This document shows, in pieces, positions 34,995 through 45,148 of a stretch of DNA of 64,000 nucleotides. The DNA is taken from contig CM035170.1 in the NCBI GenBank assembly GCA_020205615.1, forward strand, positions 34,162,123 through 34,226,122. The letters run 5' to 3'. The translations under genes and the position numbers were made by a program. Every line of letters begins with the position of its first letter. Position 1 is the stretch's first letter. The DNA is from Panax quinquefolius. Its lineage: Eukaryota; Streptophyta; Magnoliopsida; Apiales; Araliaceae. The notes beneath the pieces were generated by a model. That model was given only the letters and a program-made list of their open reading frames with translations, searched no databases and had not been told where the DNA came from.

Positions 34995-35588
34995 ATGTCT
35001 GGTGGAAAAGGCTTGTTATATGCTTATAGCATGAAGAAGGATCAAATCCATACACCCGAGCTAATATCAAAGCCAATAGTTGAAATAGAGGCTCATAATG
35101 AAAACAACTCAGACGAAGTGATTATTGTAGAAAACGTAGTACCAGATCCCGGAATGGTGGAATTGACAGATAGTGATTCAGACACTAAAGTTAAAGCTCA
35201 ACAAGTATCAACGGAAGTGCATGATTTGAGGAACAAGGTTTCTTCTCTGGAAAAGCTGTGGGAAATAGAAAAGCTGCTAAATAGTCAATTACGAAAAGCC
35301 TTACTAGAAACAATGGAAGAACAAGATAAACTTAAAATCCAAATTGATCAAATGGGAGCCACAAATAACATATCGTGTGCAGCTCCGAGTAATAAGGGGA
35401 AAAGAAAGATAGAAGACCATGATTTAGGAAAATTCGATAAGAAGAAATGGAAAAAGATATGTTATCTTTGTGGTTATGAGGGACATACCACTTTGTATTG
35501 TCCCGACTATAAACTAGGAGCATGTTTTATCTGTGGGATAGAAGGTCATCAGGCGAAGGGTTGTCCAAGAAAAAGGCGTAGTGAATAG
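34995..35588 (+). CDS. Element C ORF1: coiled coil and two CCHC zinc knuckles
   Basis: Intact 197-residue frame between primer site and gag. Residues about 35-65 are acidic, about 69-125 look like a coiled coil (VHDLRNKVSSLEKLW...), about 134-155 are lysine-rich, and two knuckles follow: CYLCGYEGHTTLYC (156-169) and CFICGIEGHQAKGC (177-190), then a basic tail. It lacks the capsid-like core of Gag, so it may be a separate nucleic-acid-binding protein. The ATG follows TGTGTGTAG, which could be a splice acceptor. Not the usual gene order for a chromovirus. I do not recognise a named family. Confidence 0.72.
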   Translation: MSGGKGLLYAYSMKKDQIHTPELISKPIVEIEAHNENNSDEVIIVENVVPDPGMVELTDSDSDTKVKAQQVSTEVHDLRNKVSSLEKLWEIEKLLNSQLRKALLETMEEQDKLKIQIDQMGATNNISCAAPSNKGKRKIEDHDLGKFDKKKWKKICYLCGYEGHTTLYCPDYKLGACFICGIEGHQAKGCPRKRRSE

Positions 35589-35872
35589 GTAGTATAGGTT
35601 CTGTTGTGTAGGTGTGTTTAATGTAATATATATGATAAGTATGTTTGTGTAATGTTATGTTCTCAACTTTTGTAATTATCAAGGCTGTAAATCCCGACTT
35701 TTGTGGTCACAAAGGGATAACTGATGTTTAAAGCAGTATGTGCTATGCTATGTAAAGTATTCGTTAAATGAATATCAATCTATGTTTGAGTAATGAAACG
35801 AGTTTAATATATTAAACTTATATGATAAGGTGTAGAATGTAAGTTAAATTTATGATTTTATTTAATCAGATA

Positions 35873-36839
35873 ATGCCGCCAAGACGTCGAACTCGAAATC
35901 ATAGGGCAGAAGAATCTGTCAACAACGCTGAGGGACAACAACAAGCAGACCCGGTGCAGCACTTTGCAAACATGGTAGCACAAGCTATGCAACAGGGAAT
36001 ACCAGCCACAAGGAACCAGTCGGACAACTGCTTAGCGAACTTCAAAGATTTCAAGGATGTAGGACCGCCGGAATTCAAAGGTACAACTGACCCTGTTGAA
36101 GCCCAAACTTGGGTCAAAGTGATTGAAAAAGCATTCGTGATAGCTAGGGTAGCTAAGGGGCAAAAGACCGCTTTTGCCACCTACATGATGAAAGGGGAGG
36201 TGAACTTTTGGTGGGAAGCAAATCAGGCGAGGGCAGGAGAAGAAGTAGTTACATGGGATATGTTTAAGACACTGTTCTTCGAGAACTATTTTTCATCTAG
36301 TATGCAAGCTAGGATGGAGGTGAAATTTTTAGAGTTGAAGCAAAAGAATATGACGGTGTCAGAATACGCCACAAAATTCAATGAGTTAGCTAGGTTCACT
36401 CCGCATCAAGTTGATACGGAGGCTAGGAAAGCGAGAAGGTTTGAGCTGAGATTAAAATCCTGGCTCTATAACAAGGTGGTAGTGTTGCAGATTCCTACAT
36501 TTGCAGCACTCATGGAGAAAGCTATTATTGCTAAGGAAGGGAGTGAGGCCATGAGCCTCTACAACAAGGAGATGAAGAACAAAGGTAAGGTCGAAGGAGT
36601 TGGGAAGGCAGAAATTAATAGTGGAAGTAGAAGTGGTAGTAGCAAGAGGAACGAGAGCAATTTTGGAAGTGTGCAGGTAAAACAAGAAGGTGTGAAGAAG
36701 CAGATGGTGACATGTAAGACTTGTGGAAAGAACCACTTCAGGGAATGTCTGAAGGGAAAATTTGTATGCTATAAGTGCGGGCAGGAGGGCCATATCTCTC
36801 CCAACTGCCACAATCCAAGAATGGATAGTGGGTGTTTTC
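35873..36839 (+). CDS. Element C gag, 5' part
   Basis: The frame is open further upstream, but MPPRRRTRN at 35873 is the usual chromovirus Gag start. The retrotransposon gag core reads DPVEAQTWVKVIEKAF...ATYMMKGEVNFWW...VTWDMFKTLFFENYF...ELKQKNMTVSEYATKFNELARF, a good Tekay-like match. A linker and the knuckle CYKCGQEGHISPNC end the piece. No stops or frameshifts. A solo A LTR begins at 36840 inside the next knuckle; the frame resumes at 39997. Confidence 0.88.
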
Positions 36840-37837
36840 TGTGACACCCCCAAAATAGGTATACATCACCCATCTTGAGTCGCCAAATACATGGTACATA
36901 AGTTAAATACAAACTTCTTTAATACAACTATCATGTAAAAATACGACAAAACATAGCTGAGAGTTTAAACAAGAATATTGCCTTCTAGACAATATCCACA
37001 CTCAATTGAGTCCTCATTACATTTATGTCACACTATTTAACCGAATAGTGAGGACTACTAATGCTATCATTTGGACCGTCACTCCGTTCTCCGAATAGTC
37101 CCAGCTATATTCTCATTTCTGAAGAGAACAATGAATGCAAAGAATGAGCTCAACTAGCCCAGTAAGAAATATTATGACTAAGATAATGCAGAATAAATTA
37201 TCCTTAGCCTTCAATAGTATAACAACTGATAGAATACAATAGACAACAAGTTTTAGATCAATAACTTGAGCGGAATAAGCAATCCATTAGAAGAGTCAAG
37301 TAGAGCATAAAATCTACTATCTTCTATGATTTAAAAAGTTTTTCATCAACTTGATTCTTCGAGACTCGATTTTTAATAAATAAAATCAAATCATCCCCGC
37401 ACCACTACCAAGGATATTCGTAATCATCAATGGTCATGATTATACCGAATAATCCCTCGGTCATAATCATACCAACAACTCATCCATCAATGAACTACAG
37501 TGCAAATGAGGACTTTCACCACATCATTCGTCACATTACTTGGCCATGATTATACCGAATAATCCTCGGTCATAATCATACCAAGTCCATCTCTGCACGT
37601 AAGCCAAATATGACTTTCATCACAATATAAGCATGAGGATGATGACAATGACATAATAATTCAATAAAACAAGTTCAAGGATAAATTTTAAAGATTTATA
37701 ATTTAAGTTATCCAGAAATCAATAACGTCCAAATTGTCCACATGATACTGCTTTGTAGAGTAAAATTCAAGAATAATATTCATGTACCAAAAATAATTTG
37801 GATGTAAAAGAAATATATTTTTTCGGGTAAATAGTAC

Positions 37838-38060
37838 TTCGTGAATAGTACTTCGTGAATAGTACCTCGTGAATAGTACCTAGACATGAAAAGTACCCCA
37901 AATACTTGAGTGAATAATATTGGGTGAATAGTAATTTGAGTGAATAGTAACCGTGAATAGAAATAATAGTACTGACACAAAAAAGTGCCCCTAATACCCG
38001 AGTGAATAATACTAGAGTGAATAGTAATCGGGTGAATAGTAATCGTGAATAGTAACTCGT
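37838..38060. repeat. GTGAATAGTA minisatellite in the solo A LTR
   Basis: A dozen imperfect copies of (C)GTGAATAGTA(C/A)(C/T), same array as at 1092. Confidence 0.8.
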
Positions 38061-38159
38061 AAATAAAATACCAAATAAAATGATATTTCATGATTTAGTA
38101 CAAAAGAAATGATATCTCATACGAGTATAATAGAATATACTAAACTCGCAAATGGATTT

Positions 38160-38640
38160 TCACCTACCATGCAGTAATCCACGTAGATGGATCATTTCCA
38201 CAATTTAATACGAATGAATACGAAGGATCATTCACCATACATGCAGTAATCCACATGATAAAAGTTATTCCAATAGAATAATAAAGAATGGAATAATGAA
38301 GAATTCACCATGCATGCGATAGATCGCACAAAACATGTTATTCCAATAGAATAATAAAGAATGGAACTGTGTCATGCATGTAATACGCATACATACTGTG
38401 ATATTCCAATGTAATAATAAAGAATGGAACCAGTCACACGTAATCCACATGCATGTGATATTCCAATGTAATAATAAAGAATGGAATAATGAAGAATTTC
38501 AACATGTATGCTAGATTTCAGATAGACAAAGTTATTCCAACATAATAATAAAGAATGAAATAATGTAATAATTTCACCACGTATGCAGATTGCAGATGAC
38601 AAAGTTATTCCAACATAATAATAAAGAATGGAATAATGTA
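38160..38640. repeat. ~50-60 bp repeat with ATTCCAATAGAATAATAAAGAATGGAA
   Basis: About eight units, each with a (G)TTATTCCAA(T/C)A(G/T)AATAATAAAG part and a CATGCATG-containing part. Equivalent arrays at 4200-4400 and 51780-52200. Confidence 0.75.
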
Positions 38641-38804
38641 AGCTCTATTTATGAATACAAAAAATAATACCCCTTACCTTTAAGAAACCGGATATCGGAA
38701 TAGTGAGGTACAGACTTTCTTCTTCTTTTTCTCTATAATTTCTCTCTATAATAATTGCTCTATAGCTTTAGTGAATTGATGAGAAATGAAGGAAGAATGA
38801 GCTT

Positions 38805-38812
38805 TATTTATA
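38805..38812 (-). promoter_or_regulatory. TATA box of the solo A LTR (minus strand)
   Basis: TATTTATA, i.e. TATAAATA on the minus strand, followed by the family context AGGAAAATAT. Confidence 0.5.
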
Positions 38813-39996
38813 GGAAAATATAGTTTCGATAATTGCACATTTTGGGACTCAAATATTTCAAAGATAATACCTTCCTCTTTTCTTCATTTTTAATTTAGTC
38901 CCGCAAGTATTATCAAACTTGCACCACCTCCCCTAATAGTAAATCATGTGAATTAATAGTAAATCATGTGACTCAATAGTTCTAAACATGTGAAAAAATA
39001 ATTACAAAGATATAGTACCTTCATCTATACCTTCATTTTTAACTTAGTCATGCAAGTATTATCAATCTTGCACCAACTCCCCTAATAGTAAATGAATGTG
39101 AATCAATAGTACACACATGTGAACAAATAGTTATAATCATGTGAATCAATAGCAATTAATTGCTCATTTATCCGGTTAATTACCCGATTGGTCAATATAA
39201 CCTCCAGACATCAATTATTATCGAAATAAATGTCGATTTTCACTAACACTAATAATTCCAACACAATGGAACTATCAATTTCATCTTTAATCAACACGAA
39301 CGTATTCATCATTAATATTATAATTCATAATATTTAACAACTAGGTCATTCCCAGGAAGGAGGGGGCTTTCCGATAAGGATTTCTCCTTATTGGCACGCA
39401 ATTAGGTGACCAAACCTCTCCTTGACAGAACTTCTAGACATTGTCAATATTTCAAATAATAATATGAATAACTTTGTCGTCTCAATTATTGATTTAATAA
39501 TATAACATATTATACAGATGATACTGTGACAATAATTGAATCAATAATATGAGAGATATGATGCAACAATTATTGAGTAATAATTGAGTATAATCGAAAG
39601 TGACTTTCTTACGTAAGTATCAATAATCAATACCGTGCTACTATGCAACCACGCCAGACATCAGCATTTTTTACTATCGGGTAGTTCAACAGCTTTAACT
39701 TGAGTAACACTTTCGTTGTTATTTTTATAAAAGATAATTTCATCATTTTCTAACTACGATAATATCCAAGTTATGGCGTTCAATGATGATTGTGTCATGT
39801 CGCACGGATATTCCCCGACAAAAAGAATATTTCCCGACCAAACGAATATTTTATAACAACTTGCTTACTTTCCAAAAATTTTCACATATCACCCTTAACT
39901 TTAACCTTTTTTCAATTTAACCATTTATGAAATAAAATAATAATTATAAGAAAATTGAATACTTTCATTTCATAAAATTCGGGGTCTTACATTTTC

Positions 39997-40289
39997 TATG
40001 CGGGTCGACTGAGCACAAGGTGAAGGATTGTCCAAAAAGGAGGATGGAGGCAGGGAGTGTGAATACTGGTAAGGGAAGCGGGACTTTAGCAAACACAAGA
40101 CCGACTTCGTCAAACAAGCAAACGAAATCAACAGCAAGGGTCTACAACAAGACTATCCAGGATACGATGGCAGCTGGCAATGGAACTCCAGGTATTATTC
40201 GTATACCTTTTATTCTCTTATATATGATTTTCCTATATATAGTAAATTATTTTTTAGAAATTTTGAAGGAGGAATTTGAGTTCTTTTAG
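39997..40289 (+). CDS. Element C gag, 3' part
   Basis: Continues the Gag frame after the solo LTR and completes a second CCHC knuckle whose first cysteine is upstream at 36832. Then VKDCPKRRMEAGS, a Ser/Thr-rich linker and TARVYN...AAGNGTPG, the point where protease starts in full chromoviruses. Here the frame runs into a hydrophobic tail (about 25 residues rich in I, L, F, Y) and stops at 40287-40289. The tail may be translated non-coding sequence left by loss of pol, or intron, since AG|GTATTA sits at the switch. Confidence 0.75.
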
Positions 40290-40449
40290 AAATCAAATTT
40301 TCTGTTTAATCAGATAAACAATCTTTGTGTGAATAGTTAAAGATTAGTTCGATCAAAGTTGATCAAGATGTAACTGAAATGATTGTGTATGTTATGTACC
40401 CCTGTATGTATGAGTTTTAAAACGGTGATTCCGGGGACAGAATCTTTAT

Positions 40450-40462
40450 AAGGGAGGGTGAA
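40450..40462 (+). promoter_or_regulatory. Polypurine tract of element C
   Basis: AAGGGAGGGTGAA directly before the 3' LTR start TGTAACAATCC. Confidence 0.85.
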
Positions 40463-40974
40463 TGTAACAATCCGATATTTTCTATATAATTAAATCAGAA
40501 ATTTTGCGTATAGTATTTTTATTTTATTTTAAAGATGAGGATTTGTATAAGATAAAGCATAAGTATTTATGTGCTAAATAAAAATATATTTATTACATGA
40601 ATAATTACAAATAATTTTATTTTAGAATTATTGATTATTATAAAGTATATTCTTATAATAATTAATTTTATAGTAGAAATGTTTTTATTAATTATTTTCT
40701 ATGAAAATATAATTATATATTATTTAAATAATATATGAAAAGATTATTAGAATTATTATAATAATTAATCTATTTTATTATATAAATTTATGCTAGATTA
40801 ATTAAGTTAATTATTTTAACTTAATTAATAATGTTAAATATGAAGAATAAATCGAGATATGGAATCCAAACCCTAATTTTGGATTTTTATCAAGGAATGA
40901 GAATAATAATATAATATTAATTATATTTTGATTTTTCAGTGCTATAAATATGTACTGTATATACGTATTGATAA
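40463..40974 (+). mobile_element. Element C 3' LTR, first 512 bp
   Basis: Closely matches 22825-23340, including the TATA box (40943-40950). Cut at ...GATAA, with gataa (40970-40974) the expected target duplicate of element D. Confidence 0.92.
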
Positions 40975-41378
40975 TGTGACAACCCGAAAATTTATAAAAT
41001 CTTGAATGATTAGAATAAAGGTTAAAGAATAAAACCAAGAAGAGAATTTGAGGATTTATTTAAAAATATTAAGAAGAACCTATATGGTTTGTTATTCGAA
41101 TGAGAATAAAGAAATATGGGTTACAGAAATCCAAAACCCTAGAAATGAATTGATATGTATTTGAATGAATATCAAGAATAAGGTATTATGATACCTGTAA
41201 AATGTGTTGTGAATTGAATAAGTATAAAGTCGTTAGTTAATACGATTAGCAATATGAAGGGAGTAATTTAAAACTCAAAATTTGAGTTAGAGATAGAATT
41301 TTGAAGCACGGACTGCTCGGTTGCATCTGGAACGTCAAGTTTAGTCAGAATGGATAGTAAACACAAAATGTATAAAGG

Positions 41379-41427
41379 TTGACTTTTGGTCAAAGTCAAC
41401 AGTTGACTTTTAAAAGAGAAAAGTCAA
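41379..41427. promoter_or_regulatory. W-box cluster in LTR D (5' copy)
   Basis: Five TTGAC(C/T) cores in ~50 bp on both strands; GTTGACTTT-TGGTC-AAAGTCAAC is also a perfect 9-bp-arm hairpin. W-boxes are WRKY-factor sites; use here is inferred. Confidence 0.5.
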
Positions 41428-41546
41428 AATTAGTGTGAGAAGTAAAATATGTTATGATTATGTGTATGATTAAATAAATATACATTATATAATGTGAATA
41501 CATTTATTTTGTATATAAAAGTGAATTAAGAATTAAGTTATATAAC

Positions 41547-41549
<3 letters not shown>

Positions 41550-41585
<36 letters not shown>
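41550..41585. repeat. (TA)n tract flanked by ACCTAA/TTAGGT
   Basis: About 18 TA units; flanking inverted hexamers extend the hairpin. Equivalent tract in the 3' LTR at 47926-47964, where the right arm is altered. Confidence 0.9.
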
Positions 41586-41588
<3 letters not shown>

Positions 41589-44500
41589 GTAGGTGTAATA
41601 ATTAAATAACCTAAGAGGTTATAATATGGGAGAATATTAGTATATAAATATATATACTAACATTAAGATATTTATTTTATATATGTCAACTAATTAATTT
41701 TATAACTAAGTCTAATTGGGTTATGAAATTAAAAAGGCATAAGTAAGGAATTTAATTTCTAGTGTGAGAAATAAAAATCCTAATTAAATGATTAGGGTAA
41801 AATAGAATTAAAAGTATTGGACTTTAATGATATCATAGCCCAATAATTTAAATAGAGTTCAAGAGAATTAAATTTAATGGACTAAGGAAGTTATATTATT
41901 TAAACAAGCCCAATTAATTAATTAAGCATGAGACTTGTAGATAGAGTGACTAGAGGCGATTAAATTATTTTTTTTAATCTAGCCCAATATATTATGTATG
42001 TGACAAGTATTATAATGACCCAATTTAATTAGGGTTGAAAGCCCAAGTTAGTTGTTGTTAGTAAGTAAAACAAGTAAATTTGTTAGCTCAATGGAATTAA
42101 TTAAGGGCCCAAACTAAGCCACTTGTGGGAGAATAATAATATTAAAATTATATTAAGTTAAGAGATATATTTTTATTATCTCAAGTTATTAATTTTATAA
42201 CTTAATTAAAACAAGTTTAATTAGGTTATAAAATTTAATGTACAAGAGTAATGATTTAAATTCTAAATATTTGAAATGGATACCCTAATTAAATATTTAG
42301 GGTGTGATAAGATGAAAAAAATTGGATTATGTTGATATTACATAGCCCAAAGGATTAATTGAAAGCCCAAAAGAAATAAGTTTTAGCCCAAATTGGAGAA
42401 TGGCATTTTGGGCATTTAATAAAGCAATTAAAAAAAATGTATGGGTGATTCTAAGGCCACATGGCCGGTTATATTAGTGGAGGAAAAAAGAAAGGAGAAA
42501 AATATTTATCTTACATCTATATTTAATAAAGTAAGCATATCTTCTTTCTTTATTCTCTTTCATCCCATTCCTTATTATCTAACAAAAGAGAGAGAGAGAA
42601 CCGTGAAAAAGAAATCGAGAGGGAGAGAAAGGGGGGGGGCAGCCATGGGAGATAAAATAAGGAGGAGAAAAATCCTCCATGGAAAGAGGAAGAAGAAGAA
42701 GAAGAAGCATAAAAAAAAGTATAACACTATTTTTCCTCTAAGCTTTCTTCCTTTATTTTTTTTATTTGATGAAAATGGGGTTTTTGATTTGGATGTTCAA
42801 ACCCCTATGATCTATGTATTTTTCATGGATTCAAGTATGGATCTACCCATATTGGGTATTGATTTGGTTGGAATCAAAAATAAAAATTTTCTAGTTTAGA
42901 AATCCAAAATTTATATTTACTTTGAAAATCCACCGTTTTAAATCTATAACTCCTTTTTACGATCCGTCAAAGAGGGGTGCTAGATATATGTGTTTACTAG
43001 TTAACCCAAGTGGTAGCACTCAAAAATGTTGAGTTTTTATGGTGTAGTGGCTGTGGAAGCCAAAACAGTCCCGATTTTCGGAAAAGAAATAGGACTGTTT
43101 TGGGTCAGTCTGAAACGGGGGTATGTTTGTCCACTGTTTGTTATTTAAAAATTCGGGAAAACTTTAGGGTGTTAATATCAGAAGATATGCAGGTTGTGCA
43201 AAGATTTGAGAATTTTTGGCCATACGGTTTTCAGAGTTATGGAGTTTACGGTGAAGGGCTAATTTTATGAAGCCACCCGAATAACTCTCTGTGTATAAGT
43301 CCAAAAATTACAAAATATTTACCGGAAGTACATGTGTATAACAGGAACATACTGTATAAATTTCAGAATGTTTGGAGTTAATCTCGATTTATGAAAAATT
43401 GGAGAATATTTGGCTATTATGGACTATTTAAATATAGTAAATGGATTTTAAAAATTCTGGGAAAAATATATGTTCAATATGGAACTATATTTTGTCAAAT
43501 CCAAGAAAAAAAATATTTTTAGGACCGATTTGGTATTTTTCATCTAAATGATGATAAATGGATAAATGGATTTAAGTAAATATATGATGTCCGAAAATAT
43601 GAAAAAATATGATTTATGACTTGAGACCCTTGAGCATGACTTATGCAGATTTTTGATGAAGTTTTGGGTCGGGTGTGAAGTGTTGTTATGTTTATGGCAT
43701 TTTAGAATGCTTAAACAAGTTAATTAAAAAAACAAGGAAAACAATTGAAATAAATTGTTTAGTAATGTGATTAATGACTTAAATTATTTTTATATGACTA
43801 ATAATATTGGATTAAGATATTATTAGTAGTATTTGATTATAATGTTATTAAAAGGTTAATAACCTTAGCTTAACATATTATTACATAATTAATAATATTT
43901 GACGGGAGATTAAAATAAGAGATTTATGTTATTTTTTAATATAATTGTTGAATTTGGTATTCAATGAACTATATTATGCTTGTAATAGACTAAAATGAGA
44001 ATTCAAAAAGTCTTTGAATTGGATTTTGAATTCTTTGAAATGGTTTGATCTCTTGAAATATTTTGTGGTCTATTGAAATAGTAATTCGGGATCTTTGAAA
44101 TGTAATTTCTTATGAAATGATATTTCATTTCATCGAAAGGTTATCTAGCTTACTAAGATAACATATAAAGGAAAACTTATAAGTATAAGTTATAAGTGAT
44201 GAAAAGATTATCAAAGTATTTTAATAATACTGAGACTAAGGTGTAATTTCTAATACTTAACTTTGTGATTGAAAGTTAGACAAGTTAATATAAGATGATG
44301 AGATTATAAGTAAGTAAATGAATATGGTGTTAAGATTATCTAGTATTTGATTATGTGATTAAGTGTTCGATAGTATTATGGAATAAGGTATGATATGCTA
44401 ATTGAAAAATCAATCTTACACTTGATAGGTCTTTTCAATAAAGAGAATAAATTAAATTGCATAGCGTTAATCGACTATGCAGGCAAGTTTTCTTAACTCA

Positions 44501-45135
44501 AACTCGAGTTATATTTCAAAGTATGTTAGTGAATGATTATTGATGATTATTCATGTCTAAACTGATTATTGATTTGTACTTAGTGCATGTTGCATATGTT
44601 CATCAGGTATGAAAGGCTGATCACCTTAATTACCATAATGTTCATTTAAATTGTTCATGGTCGTTGTTGACCTTCAAATATTATTTGATTCATCATTTAA
44701 TTATTGACATCTTGATTCATGTTCCTTCACAATTATTAAATTGTTGAAAACTTGAAAGCTTATTATTCTTTCAATCATGATATATCTTTATTGAATTTAA
44801 ACTTGCTGGGCAAAGTAGTTGTTCACCCTTGCTATATCATGATAATAAATTTCAGATAAAGGCGAAGGCTTGAAGCAGGACAGAGATAAAAGAAAAATAT
44901 AGTAATAGATTGTTATAAGAATAACTATTTAGTTATCTTATTGTAAACCTTTGTAATTTTGAAGGCATGTATTCAGTTAAGGTTAATAAACTTGGGAAAA
45001 TGTTATAGAATTATGTAAAATAAACAATATATGTTTATTTGTTCCACATTAGATGATAGAATATGTATGCTGATGAAGTATCATAACGTACCAAGTCTGA
45101 GGTTCTTGGGACCCGAATTTGGGGGCGTCACAGAT

Positions 45136-45148
45136 TGGTATCAAAGCC
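45136..45148 (+). promoter_or_regulatory. Primer binding site of element D (tRNA-Met type)
   Basis: TGGTATCAAAGCC, three bases after the LTR. Close to the TGGTATCAGAGC site of element C. Confidence 0.85.

Larger units (their letters stand above)
36840..39991 (-). mobile_element. Solo LTR of family A inside element C gag
   Basis: Plus-strand ends TGTGACACCCCC and GGGGTCTTACA with a perfect 5-bp duplication ttttc (36835-36839, 39992-39996). Length 3152 bp. No internal region, so a solo LTR. It is the longest A LTR here and can serve as the family reference. Confidence 0.95.
22825..40974 (+). mobile_element. Element C: gag-only LTR retrotransposon with giant LTRs
   Basis: 5' LTR 22825-34772 (interrupted by B2), tRNA-Met-type primer site, a small zinc-knuckle ORF, a chromovirus-like gag (interrupted by a solo A LTR), a polypurine tract and the start of the 3' LTR, cut at 40974 by element D. 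The two LTR starts (TGTAACAA(C/T)CCGATATTTT) align closely over 500 bp. No protease, RT or integrase is present. LTR length without insertions is about 5.3 kb. The rest of the 3' LTR must lie beyond the window. Confidence 0.85.
40975..45132 (+). mobile_element. Element D 5' LTR (4158 bp)
   Basis: TGTGACAACCCG start, TTTGGGGGCGTCACA end. Contains a W-box cluster (41379), a (TA)n hairpin (41550-41585), a purine-rich GAGAGAGA/AAGAAGAAG stretch (42585-42720), and a 152-codon open frame at 42441-42899 that is only partly kept in the other LTR. No gene I would defend. Confidence 0.9.

Noticed and set aside
37838..38640. CRISPR-like regularly spaced repeats
   Set aside because: Units are imperfect, adjacent and without unique spacers of constant length; they are LTR minisatellites in a plant genome.
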